Source of the DNA: Casimicrobiaceae bacterium
GTDB taxonomy: Bacteria > Pseudomonadota > Gammaproteobacteria > Burkholderiales > Casimicrobiaceae
Direction of reading: 5' to 3'
Length of the DNA stretch: 5,238 nt
Assembly: GCA_955652025.1 (NCBI GenBank)
Contig: CATPAO010000026.1
Location: forward strand, 1-5,238
The position numbers were made by a program, and so were the translations under genes. The notes under the pieces were generated by a model, which saw only the letters and a list, made by a program, of their open reading frames with translations, ran no database searches and had not been told where the DNA came from. This document shows, in pieces, positions 1 through 5,213 of this stretch. Every line of letters starts with the position of its first letter. Position 1 is the first letter of the stretch.

Positions 1-1
1 T

Positions 2-157
2 AATCGCGACACGCTCGCCCCTGCCGCCGCGGGAGCGTGGCTCGCCAGCGCGCTGCCCGATGCGCGATTGGTCGAAATCGACGGTGCCGCGCACGCGCCG
101 TTCCTCTCGCATCGCGACGCGTTTCTCGCCTCGCTCGCGGATTTTATCGATGGCTGA
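2..157 (+). CDS. bioH: BioH, pimeloyl-ACP methyl ester carboxylesterase (C-terminal fragment)
   Basis: The gene enters from the left edge; only the last 51 codons are present, ending with TGA at 155-157. The translation contains the alpha/beta-hydrolase C-terminus: RDTLAP near the start, where the catalytic Asp of the family sits, and GAAHAPFLSH, which carries the catalytic His. The 'AAHAPF.SH' string is also characteristic of enterobacterial BioH. By family knowledge the enzyme hydrolyses the methyl ester of pimeloyl-ACP, ending the BioC/BioH route to the pimelate moiety of biotin, in the cytoplasm. Its stop overlaps the start of bioC by 8 bases (ATGGCTGA), indicating translational coupling. 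The nucleophile Ser and the oxyanion region lie outside the window, so catalytic intactness cannot be judged. The identification is strengthened by the two biotin genes that follow. Confidence 0.88.
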   Translation, partial: NRDTLAPAAAGAWLASALPDARLVEIDGAAHAPFLSHRDAFLASLADFIDG

Positions 158-1082
158 GCCGCAATTTCCCGCCCCGGACCCGCGCGACCTCGATGCACGC
201 ATCGTGCGGCGCGCGTTCGGCCGCGCCGCTGCCACCTACGATGCCGCGGCCGTCCTGCAGCGCGAAGTCGGCGCGCGAATGATGCAGCGGCTCGACGTCG
301 TCAAGATCGTGCCGCACGCGATCCTCGATGCCGGTTGCGGCACCGGCGAGGCAGTGGGCGAGCTGGCGGCGCGCTATCCGGGCGCGCGCGTCGTCGGGCT
401 CGATGCCGCGTTGCCGATGGTCAACGCGGCGCGGATGCGCGCGGGCCGGGCAAATTCGCTGCTGCGCCGTCTCTTGTCGCCGCTGCGGGCGAAAAGTGAC
501 GCGTCCATGCCGTTGTTCGTTTGCGCCGACGTGATCGCGCTGCCGCTCCAAGGCGTCGCGTTCGACATGGTCTGGAGCAACCTGACGCTGCAATGGCTGA
601 ACGACCTGCCGCGCGCGTTCGCGGAATTCCGCCGCACGCTCAAGGTCGGCGGCCTCTTGACGTTCACCACCTTCGGTCCCGACACGCTGAAGGAATTGCG
701 CGGCGCATTTGCGCGCGCCGATGGCCACACGCACGTCAACCGATTCGTCGACATGCACGACCTGGGCGACATGCTCGTGCAGGCGGGCTTCGCGGATCCG
801 GTGATGGAAATGGAGCAGATGACGCTCACCTACGCCGATCCGCAGGCATTGCTGGCGGAGTTGAAGGCGATCGGCGCGACGAACGCGACGCGCGGGCGTC
901 CGCGCGGGCTGATGGGCAAGGCGCGCTGGCAACGGATGCTCGCGGCATTGGAAAGGATGCGGCGCGAGGGCCGGATCCCGGCCACGTTCGAGGTGGTGTA
1001 CGGACACGCGTGGAAAGGCGAACCGAAGCGAACCGCCGAAGGGCACCCGATCGTCAAGATAGAACGCAAGCCGCCGCCATGA
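150..1082 (+). CDS. bioC: BioC, malonyl-ACP O-methyltransferase
   Basis: A 310-residue class I SAM-dependent methyltransferase. SAM motif I is LDAGCGTG at about residues 59-66, followed by the acidic GLD at 83-85 that would bind the SAM ribose and an AD pair ending at residue 127. SNLTLQW (143-149) is the BioC hallmark after the fourth strand, and TFTTFGPDTLKELR (171-184) is another strongly conserved BioC block. The C-terminal NATRGRPRGLMGK and EVVYGHAWK also fit BioC. Family role: it methylates the free carboxyl of malonyl-ACP so that fatty acid synthesis can extend it to pimeloyl-ACP methyl ester. I chose the ATG at 150 over one at 60 because the upstream stretch lies inside bioH and has no BioC similarity. 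The start overlaps the bioH stop and the gene ends in a TGA overlapping the bioD ATG, so it sits in a tight operon. No obvious Shine-Dalgarno is seen, consistent with coupling. Confidence 0.95.
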   Translation: MAEPQFPAPDPRDLDARIVRRAFGRAAATYDAAAVLQREVGARMMQRLDVVKIVPHAILDAGCGTGEAVGELAARYPGARVVGLDAALPMVNAARMRAGRANSLLRRLLSPLRAKSDASMPLFVCADVIALPLQGVAFDMVWSNLTLQWLNDLPRAFAEFRRTLKVGGLLTFTTFGPDTLKELRGAFARADGHTHVNRFVDMHDLGDMLVQAGFADPVMEMEQMTLTYADPQALLAELKAIGATNATRGRPRGLMGKARWQRMLAALERMRREGRIPATFEVVYGHAWKGEPKRTAEGHPIVKIERKPPP

Positions 1083-1750
1083 CGCGCGGGCTGTTCGTGA
1101 CCGGCACCGACACCGGCGTCGGCAAGACGCGCGTCGCCGTCGCGCTGTTGCGCGCGCTGGCCGCGGCCGGACAGCGCGGCGCCGGCATGAAGCCGGTCAG
1201 CGCCGGCGTGGGACCGCACGAAACGGTCAATGCCGACGTCGCGGCGCTCGCCGCCGCCGATTCCGTGGACGCCCCGCTCGCCGATCGGAATCCCTACGCG
1301 TTCGCCGCGGCGATCGCGCCCCATCTCGCCGCGGCTGGCGCGGGCGCCGCCATCGATCTCGACGTGGTCGCGAAAGCGTATGAACGCCTCTCCGCACGAG
1401 CCGATATTGTCGTCGTCGAGGGCGCTGGCGGCGCGCTGGTGCCCCTCGGCGCGCGCATCGACATGCTCGACATCGCGGCGCGGCTCGACCTGCCGGTGCT
1501 GCTCGTCGTCGGCATGCGCTTAGGCTGCCTCAATCACGCGCTATTGACGGCGGTCGCGATCCGCGCGCGCGGGCTGCGCTTTGCCGGCTGGGTCGCCAAC
1601 GCCGTCGACGCTGCGATGCCGATGCGGGAGGAGAACATTGCGACGCTGGCGGCGTTGCTGCCGGCACCGCTCATCGCGATCGTGGCCCACGACCGCGCGC
1701 CCGAATTCGATCGCGCCGGACTCGCCGCATTGGGCATACGTTTCCGATAG
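1079..1750 (+). CDS. bioD: BioD, ATP-dependent dethiobiotin synthetase
   Basis: A 223-residue protein, normal for BioD. It opens with the P-loop GTDTGVGKT (residues 9-17), followed by KPVSAG (38-43), whose Lys is a conserved active-site residue. The NPYAF...APH block (71-82) and VEGAGG (113-118) are standard BioD signatures, and the later GLRFAGWVAN is the usual nucleotide-base region. Family role: it carboxylates 7,8-diaminopelargonic acid with CO2 and ATP to form the ureido ring of dethiobiotin, in the cytoplasm. The ATG at 1079 overlaps the bioC stop as ATGA, a 4-base coupling. The reading frame stays open upstream to 521, but that part is a shadow of bioC. The gene is the last of the visible biotin segment; bioB does not follow. 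No clear hairpin terminator is seen after the TAG at 1748-1750. Confidence 0.96.
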   Translation: MTRGLFVTGTDTGVGKTRVAVALLRALAAAGQRGAGMKPVSAGVGPHETVNADVAALAAADSVDAPLADRNPYAFAAAIAPHLAAAGAGAAIDLDVVAKAYERLSARADIVVVEGAGGALVPLGARIDMLDIAARLDLPVLLVVGMRLGCLNHALLTAVAIRARGLRFAGWVANAVDAAMPMREENIATLAALLPAPLIAIVAHDRAPEFDRAGLAALGIRFR

Positions 1751-1781
1751 GGTTGTCGGCTGGTCCGGTCGCATCGTTCCA

Positions 1782-1790
1782 TGCTAAGAT
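1782..1790 (+). promoter_or_regulatory. Possible extended -10 promoter upstream of the DUF2244 gene
   Basis: TGCTAAGAT reads as a TGn-extended -10 element (TG, one base, TAAGAT) in the 147-base gap between bioD and the DUF2244 start. It is an AT-rich island in GC-rich surroundings. No convincing -35 is found at 16-18 bases upstream; an extended -10 can act without one. It could initiate a transcript covering the DUF2244 gene and coxB. The call is motif-based only and weak. Confidence 0.3.
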
Positions 1791-1897
1791 TTTGCGGCTT
1801 TGCAACACGCGTTGCCGGGAGTGGCGGGCGTTGCGGACAGCTCAATATTCCGCGCGCGCGGGCGGTCTCGCGCGGACGCTCGTGCCGCGACCCTACG

Positions 1898-2389
1898 ATG
1901 CCGGGCGTTGCCCTTCCTCCGCTTTCCGTCGAACCCGAATTTTGCGTGGTCGCGCGGCGGAATGCGTCGCTGCCGCCGCGCGCGCGCTGGCAGATTTTTG
2001 CGGCGCTGTCGGCGGTGAGCCTTACGCTGGCGTTTGCGTTCGCCGCGGCGGGCGCATGGATGGTGTTGCCGTATTAGCTGCTGGAGTTGAGCGTCCTCGC
2101 CGGTGCGTTCTACTTCGTCGGACGGCGCGCCGCGAATTGTGAACGTTTGACGGTCGTCGGTGATCGGGTGATCGTCGAGCGCTCGGGGGACGGACGACAG
2201 ACGCGGCGCGAGTGGAACCGCCCGTGGGTGCGGGCCGAGATGACCGCGCCGCGGTTCGGGCACACGCGCCGGTTGCTCCTGTGCTGCGGCAGCGAGCAAT
2301 GGGAATTCGGCGAGGCGCTGCCGCCGCAGGAAAAAAGCGCGGTCGCGAGAGAATTGAAGCGGCTCACCGGCGCGCGCATGGCACGATAA
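1898..2389 (+). pseudogene. DUF2244 family membrane protein gene interrupted by an in-frame TAG
   Basis: Read through the stop, this frame gives a protein of about 163 residues, the usual size for DUF2244. The N-terminal part has the family's 'VVARRNASLPPRARW' opening and a hydrophobic segment at about residues 32-52 ending GAWMVLPY. Codon 60 is TAG (2075-2077). The same frame then continues with LLELSVLAGAFYFVGRR (second membrane segment), a CERL motif, and a basic, Trp-containing soluble tail down to TAA at 2387-2389. Both halves keep family character without a frameshift, so the defect is a single nonsense codon: a recent inactivation, a sequencing error, or less likely readthrough. A TTG at 2087 could restart translation but would lack the first membrane segment. 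Members of this family often lie directly upstream of coxB in betaproteobacteria, as here; the biochemical role is unknown. The frame is open upstream to 1781, but the ATG at 1898 best fits family length. Confidence 0.65.
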
Positions 2390-2437
2390 GAACGGCAAAC
2401 TAAAACGGATATAACAGAGGACGTCATCGGGGAAAGC

Positions 2438-3589
2438 ATGTTCGACACTTTCAGGGGACAGGGCGCGGCGTTGCGCCTTCTTCGGACGCTCGTCGCGGCG
2501 GCCGGCGCGGCGCCGGGGCTGGCGCGGGCCGCGTACGAGTGGAATTTCCAGCCGCCGGTGACGCCAATCGCCGAGCAAATCATCGGCCTCCACGAATTCA
2601 TCTTCTGGATCTGTGTCGTCATCTTCATCGGCGTGTTCGGCGTGATGTTCTACTCGCTGTTCAAGCACCGGAAGTCGGTTGGCCACCCGGCGGCGCAGTT
2701 CCACGAGAACCCAATGGTCGAGATCGTCTGGACCGTGATCCCGTTCCTGATCGTGTTGCTCATGGCGTTCCCGGCGACGAAGACTATCCTCGCAATGCGC
2801 GACACGTCGGCGCCGGACATGACGATCAAGGTCACGGGCTACCAGTGGAAGTGGGGCTACGACTATCTGCAAGACGGCTTCGGCTTCTATTCGAACCTTA
2901 AAACGCCGCTCGCGCAGATCGAGAACCGCGAACCTAAGGGCGAGCACTACCTGCTGGAGGTCGACAACCCCCTGGTCGTGCCCGTCGACACGAAGGTGCG
3001 CGTGCTGGTCACCGCGGGCGACGTGGTCCATTCGTGGTGGGTGCCTGCGTTCGGGGTCAAGCAGGACGCGATCCCCGGCTTCGTCCGCGACACCTGGTTC
3101 CGCGCCGACAAGGTGGGGATCTACCGCGGCCAATGCGCCGAGCTGTGCGGCAAAGAACACGGCTTCATGCCGATCGTCGTAGACGTGAAGTCGAAGCAGG
3201 ACTACGCCAAGTGGGTCGGCGAGCAGAAGCAGAAGCTCGCGGCTGCCGCCGACGATCCGAACAAGCAATGGGAGCTCAAGGATTTGGTCGCGCGCGGCGA
3301 AAAAGTGTTCGGCGCGAACTGCGCCGCGTGTCATCAGGCGAACGGAAAGGGCGTCCCAGGCGCGTTCCCGGCACTCGACGGTTCGGGTGTCGTTACGGGA
3401 CCGAAGGATGCGCAGATCGCCATCGTGCTGCATGGCGTCATGAAGGATGGCAAGCCGACGGCGATGGTGGCGTGGAACCAGCTTTCCGACACCGATCTCG
3501 CCGCGGTTATCACCTACACACGCAATAGCTGGGGCAACCGCACGGGCGAGGCGCTTCAGCCGTCGGAAATCAAGCTGGCGCGAAAATGA
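2438..3589 (+). CDS. coxB: Cytochrome c oxidase subunit II with C-terminal cytochrome c domain
   Basis: A 383-residue membrane-anchored electron entry subunit of a heme-copper oxidase. Residues 1-31 look like a signal peptide with cleavage near ALA-type ARA|A. Two membrane segments follow at about 53-76 and 97-115, then the periplasmic cupredoxin domain with YQWKWGYDY (135-143). All CuA ligands are visible: His198, Cys233, Glu235, Cys237, His241 and Met244. A linker leads to a fused cytochrome c domain with the CAACH heme c site (295-299) and Met343 as the probable axial ligand. Known family role: it takes electrons from cytochrome c through heme c and CuA to the heme a centre of subunit I. 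A GGGGAAAG Shine-Dalgarno sits just upstream of the ATG at 2438. The gene appears intact, yet coxA, its usual downstream partner, is absent, so function would need a subunit I gene elsewhere. Confidence 0.96.
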   Translation: MFDTFRGQGAALRLLRTLVAAAGAAPGLARAAYEWNFQPPVTPIAEQIIGLHEFIFWICVVIFIGVFGVMFYSLFKHRKSVGHPAAQFHENPMVEIVWTVIPFLIVLLMAFPATKTILAMRDTSAPDMTIKVTGYQWKWGYDYLQDGFGFYSNLKTPLAQIENREPKGEHYLLEVDNPLVVPVDTKVRVLVTAGDVVHSWWVPAFGVKQDAIPGFVRDTWFRADKVGIYRGQCAELCGKEHGFMPIVVDVKSKQDYAKWVGEQKQKLAAAADDPNKQWELKDLVARGEKVFGANCAACHQANGKGVPGAFPALDGSGVVTGPKDAQIAIVLHGVMKDGKPTAMVAWNQLSDTDLAAVITYTRNSWGNRTGEALQPSEIKLARK

Positions 3590-3751
3590 CGCGGATGTCC
3601 ACGAGCAAGACGCGCGGGGAATGACGACATGGGCAGTGACGCGGAGAACCACCAACGCGCTTCACGTCGGGAGAACGGCAGAGTCGCCGCCTGATCGACT
3701 CCGCGTGCACCAGATTTAACAATAGCTCGAACAATGAACCAAGGAGGCTGA
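3590..3751 (+). other. Non-coding junction between coxB and accessory DNA
   Basis: These 162 bases hold no convincing gene. The left part (to about 3710) keeps the GC-rich character of the cox/bio region; from about 3711 (GATTTAACAATAG) the composition becomes AT-richer, like the DNA to the right. A nine-codon frame beginning ATGTCCACG at 3595 and a 32-codon frame from 3621 look random. coxA would normally begin in this interval. I see no direct repeats, transposon end or tRNA that would explain the change. Confidence 0.6.
3741..3747 (+). promoter_or_regulatory. Strong Shine-Dalgarno AAGGAGG for the 185-aa gene
   Basis: AAGGAGG is a near-perfect anti-16S match. It lies 4 bases before the ATG at 3752 and 10 bases before a second in-frame ATG at 3758, so either may be used. 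The family's usual N-terminus (M.RHYFISD) begins nearer the second ATG, so the protein may lack its first two residues. Both ATGs overlap the perfect 12-base palindrome at 3753-3764. Confidence 0.75.
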
Positions 3752-4309
3752 ATGAGCATGCTCAGACATTATTTTATCAGCGACAGCCTGGACGACCTGG
3801 AAGTCTTTGAAGAGCAGCTGGAGGCCGCCGGTGTTTCCGTACCGCAGATCCACGTACTGAGCCGGAACGACGCGGAGGTGCATCAACATCAACATCTCCA
3901 CGAGGTCCAGTCATTCATGAAAAACGATATTGTCCACTCGACAGTGCTAGGCGCCGTGGTCGGGATTTGCGCTTCCGTGCTGGTACTTGTCGTCGCTCAT
4001 TTTGCTGGCTGGACGCAAACCGCTGCCGGCTGGATACCTTTTATTTTCCTTGCTGTCATAGTGCTCGGCTTTTGCACGTGGGAGGGTGGTTTGTTTGGAA
4101 TCCAAAAACCCAACCACAATTTCGCCCGGTTCGAACAAGCGTTACGCGACGGCAAACATATCTTCTTTGTAGATCTCGAGCCTCAGCAGGAACCGGTATT
4201 GGAGAAGGTACTGAAATTTCACCCGCGAGTGGAGCTTGCAGGAACGGGATCATCCCCCCGGCACTGGCTTATCGCTTTGCAGCAAAAGGCGATGATTCGC
4301 CATTCGTGA
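3752..4309 (+). CDS. Conserved protein of unknown function with two membrane segments and a His-rich linker
   Basis: A 185-residue protein. It resembles a family I recall from gammaproteobacteria, sometimes given the unproven name 'NAD/FAD-utilizing enzyme'; I know no established function. Order of parts: a small soluble N-terminal domain (about 1-40, RHYFISDSLDDLEVFEEQLE) with the look of a ferredoxin-like fold; a His-rich linker with His at 44, 46, 48 and 50; a membrane segment at about 64-84; a short loop containing GWTQTAAGW; a second membrane segment at about 93-110; then a C-terminal soluble domain (about 120-185) with FARFEQALRDGKHIFFVDLEP. That last part echoes the N-terminal domain in having a helix followed by a hydrophobic strand. 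The two soluble domains should face the same side of the membrane. A strong Shine-Dalgarno supports expression. Base composition is clearly less GC-rich than coxB, suggesting a separate origin. It points away from coxB toward the cassette array on the opposite strand and ends 44 bases before the first attC. Confidence 0.85.
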   Translation: MSMLRHYFISDSLDDLEVFEEQLEAAGVSVPQIHVLSRNDAEVHQHQHLHEVQSFMKNDIVHSTVLGAVVGICASVLVLVVAHFAGWTQTAAGWIPFIFLAVIVLGFCTWEGGLFGIQKPNHNFARFEQALRDGKHIFFVDLEPQQEPVLEKVLKFHPRVELAGTGSSPRHWLIALQQKAMIRHS

Positions 4310-4353
4310 ACCTGGGCAATCTTTCCGCTGGTTAGTTGCAGCGCATTCCACAC

Positions 4354-4436
4354 GTCTAACGGGACCGTTTTAACCCGCCCCACCGGCTGGGGCCGAAGGC
4401 CCGCCGGCTGGGGTCCAAGTTGAACCGTGGTTAGGC
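4354..4436 (-). other. attC site 1
   Basis: An 83-base imperfect palindrome bounded by GTCTAAC (4354-4360) and GTTAGGC (4430-4436), matching RYYYAAC...GTTRRRY. Inside, CGTTTTAAC pairs imperfectly with GTTGAACCG as L boxes. The centre is a strong stem: CCCCA/TGGGG (4378-4382 with 4409-4413), CCGGC/GCCGG (4383-4387 with 4403-4407) and GGGCC/GGCCC (4390-4394 with 4398-4402) around a GAA loop, with unpaired bases at C4408 and T4388-G4389. Such extrahelical bases are expected of attC sites, which recombine as folded single strands. The stop codon of the 86-aa gene lies in its core. Confidence 0.88.
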
Positions 4437-4691
4437 ACCATGGCGCTGCATAAAAGCTACCAATACGTAACCCGCTGCCGCAGCACAAAGACCGAAAAAC
4501 ACTGAAGTGACGACTGTGATGTGCCACCACAGTCGGAACTCGGGTTCTGCAGGAAAAACATACGCGCTGAATGTAACAGTAGCCGGCGATAACAGGGACG
4601 CTAGCACGATTGCACGAAACGCAGGCCATCGCCGGAATCGAAGATAGGCAGCCAACCCGAATGCAAGAAGGAGCGCCGCGACGATTTCCAT
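4431..4691 (-). CDS. Cassette gene 1: 86-aa protein with three predicted membrane segments
   Basis: I do not recognise a family. The 86-residue product is very hydrophobic, with likely membrane segments at about 3-18, 27-47 and 59-80, a basic stretch RFRRWPAFR between the first two, and PAEPEFRLWWH between the second and third. There is no signal-peptide cleavage site and no enzymatic motif. The ATG lies only 7 bases after the GTTAGGC core of attC 2 on the minus strand, without a Shine-Dalgarno. The TAA stop is made by the GCCTAAC core of attC 1, so the gene fills its cassette from core to core. That fit is the main evidence that it is real rather than a chance frame. Expression probably depends on an upstream array promoter or translation from the preceding cassette. 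Function is unknown; small cassette membrane proteins can be toxins, transporters or envelope modifiers, but nothing here selects among these. Confidence 0.7.
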   Translation of the reverse strand: MEIVAALLLAFGLAAYLRFRRWPAFRAIVLASLLSPATVTFSAYVFPAEPEFRLWWHITVVTSVFFGLCAAAAGYVLVAFMQRHGA

Positions 4692-4698
4692 GAGTGGT

Positions 4699-4794
4699 GC
4701 CTAACGCTCGAATTTAGCGGGCGCCGGATGGCGAAGCGCTACGGGAACCAAACACCAGAGCTGTTTGGCGATCCGCGCGAATAGATGGTTAGGC
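4699..4794 (-). other. attC site 2
   Basis: A 96-base site with core boxes GCCTAAC (4699-4705) and GTTAGGC (4788-4794) that are exact reverse complements. An inner arm GCGCCGGATGGCG on the left pairs with GCGATCCGCGC on the right with one bulge and one mismatch. The centre holds a perfect 7-base hairpin, CCAAACA (4748-4754) with TGTTTGG (4762-4768), around a 7-base loop. Outer L-box pairing is weaker than in attC 1. The site follows the 66-aa gene by 52 bases and precedes the 86-aa gene by 7 bases on the minus strand. Confidence 0.83.
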
Positions 4795-4846
4795 GCCACG
4801 TTGGATTGCCGGTCTTCAGCTAGGTCTCCCGGTGCCGGTAAGACGC

Positions 4847-5047
4847 TCATTTCAGCTTGGCAATCAAGCGATAGACCGCAATTAGAATTCCGAATCCGAC
4901 GTACATCCCCAACAAGGCAACAAGCATTAGTTTCGCCATCTCGAAGCTTATTATTTTCATTTCCGACAGAAAAATAATCATGCCAACGAGACCAGTAAAC
5001 GAAGCAGCGATGGCAGCGACAACTTTTAGCGTTCTATTTCTTGGCAT
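4847..5047 (-). CDS. Cassette gene 2: 66-aa protein with two predicted membrane segments
   Basis: No family is recognised. The 66-residue product starts MPRNRTLK, has a membrane segment at about 8-27, a short amphipathic loop with EMKIISFEMAK, and a second membrane segment at about 40-60 ending in the basic RLIAKLK. Positive charges at both ends suggest both termini face the cytoplasm. The size and two-segment hairpin resemble holin-like or small toxin-like proteins, but no motif proves this. The gene lies in the minus-oriented cassette between attC 3 and attC 2; its TGA is 52 bases before the attC 2 core. It has no Shine-Dalgarno of its own. A 14-codon frame ends three bases upstream of the ATG and could supply ribosomes by termination-reinitiation. 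DNA here is much less GC-rich than the bio/cox region. Correct strand and cassette position support it. Confidence 0.68.
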   Translation of the reverse strand: MPRNRTLKVVAAIAASFTGLVGMIIFLSEMKIISFEMAKLMLVALLGMYVGFGILIAVYRLIAKLK

Positions 5048-5050
5048 GGG

Positions 5051-5095
5051 TTATGCGACTGTCTTGGTGACGCCTAAGTGAATGAGCCTGACCAT
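5051..5095 (-). CDS. Possible 14-aa leader ORF upstream of cassette gene 2
   Basis: On the minus strand an ATG at 5095-5093 begins a 14-codon frame (MVRLIHLGVTKTVA) ending in TAA at 5053-5051. This is three bases (CCC) before the ATG of the 66-aa gene. An AAGGTG Shine-Dalgarno-like run (5103-5098) lies just upstream, whereas the main gene has none. A known parallel is ORF-11 of the class 1 integron attI1 site, which raises translation of cassettes lacking a ribosome site. The frame crosses the CTTAGGC element at 5072-5078, a possible cassette boundary. It is too short to prove from sequence. Confidence 0.35.
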   Translation of the reverse strand: MVRLIHLGVTKTVA

Positions 5096-5113
5096 GGCAC
5101 CTTGTATATTCAA

Positions 5114-5213
5114 ATTTAACGCTTTGTGATGCCTGTCTGTTACTGACGGTGGAAACTATGGTTTCTCCGGGGAGGCCGCTTGCGCCTTAAGGCTTGGACC
5201 TTGTTCGTTAGAT
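5114..5213 (-). other. Probable attC site 3 (one end ambiguous)
   Basis: GTTAGAT at 5207-5213 is a good GTTRRRY core. The matching RYYYAAC may be ATTTAAC at 5114-5120, which gives a 100-base site. That choice is favoured by a central stem around GGAAACTATGGTTTCTCC (about 5150-5168) and by AAAGCGTTAAAT on minus resembling a standard attC end. The alternative is the degenerate GCCTAAG at 5072-5078, giving 142 bases, favoured by partial pairing of TGAATGAGCC with the arm next to GTTAGAT. Arm pairing is weak in both readings. Confidence 0.55.

Noticed and set aside
144..1046. A 300-codon minus-strand frame opposite bioC
   Set aside because: Arg/His-rich shadow of bioC with no recognisable motif.
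2410..2415. TATAAC as a -10 box for coxB
   Set aside because: No acceptable -35 lies 16-18 bases upstream. It remains possible but is not supported enough to list.
3595..3624. Nine-codon frame starting MSTSK, as a possible remnant of a coxA start
   Set aside because: Too short, no coxA-like sequence after the first residues, and no decaying coxA in any frame nearby.
1784..3655. A 623-codon open frame on the minus strand across the DUF2244 gene and coxB
   Set aside because: It is antisense to clearly recognised coxB, is rich in Arg and His as expected for the shadow of a GC-rich gene, and shows no domain.
3714..3720. ATTTAAC as the core of a fourth attC that would place the 185-aa gene inside a cassette
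   Set aside because: No GTTRRRY partner occurs within about 150 bases to the right and no palindromic arms are seen.
4378..4413. Strong GC-rich hairpin as a transcription terminator for the 185-aa gene
   Set aside because: No T-run follows it on the plus strand, and it is fully explained as the central stem of attC 1.
4219..4629. 136-codon minus-strand frame over the end of the 185-aa gene, attC 1 and part of the 86-aa gene
   Set aside because: It crosses an attC site and two better-supported genes, and is rich in Cys and Arg with no motif.
4765..4977. 70-codon plus-strand frame running out of attC 2
   Set aside because: It starts inside the attC hairpin, runs against the array direction, and overlaps the hydrophobic 66-aa gene, which fits the cassette better.
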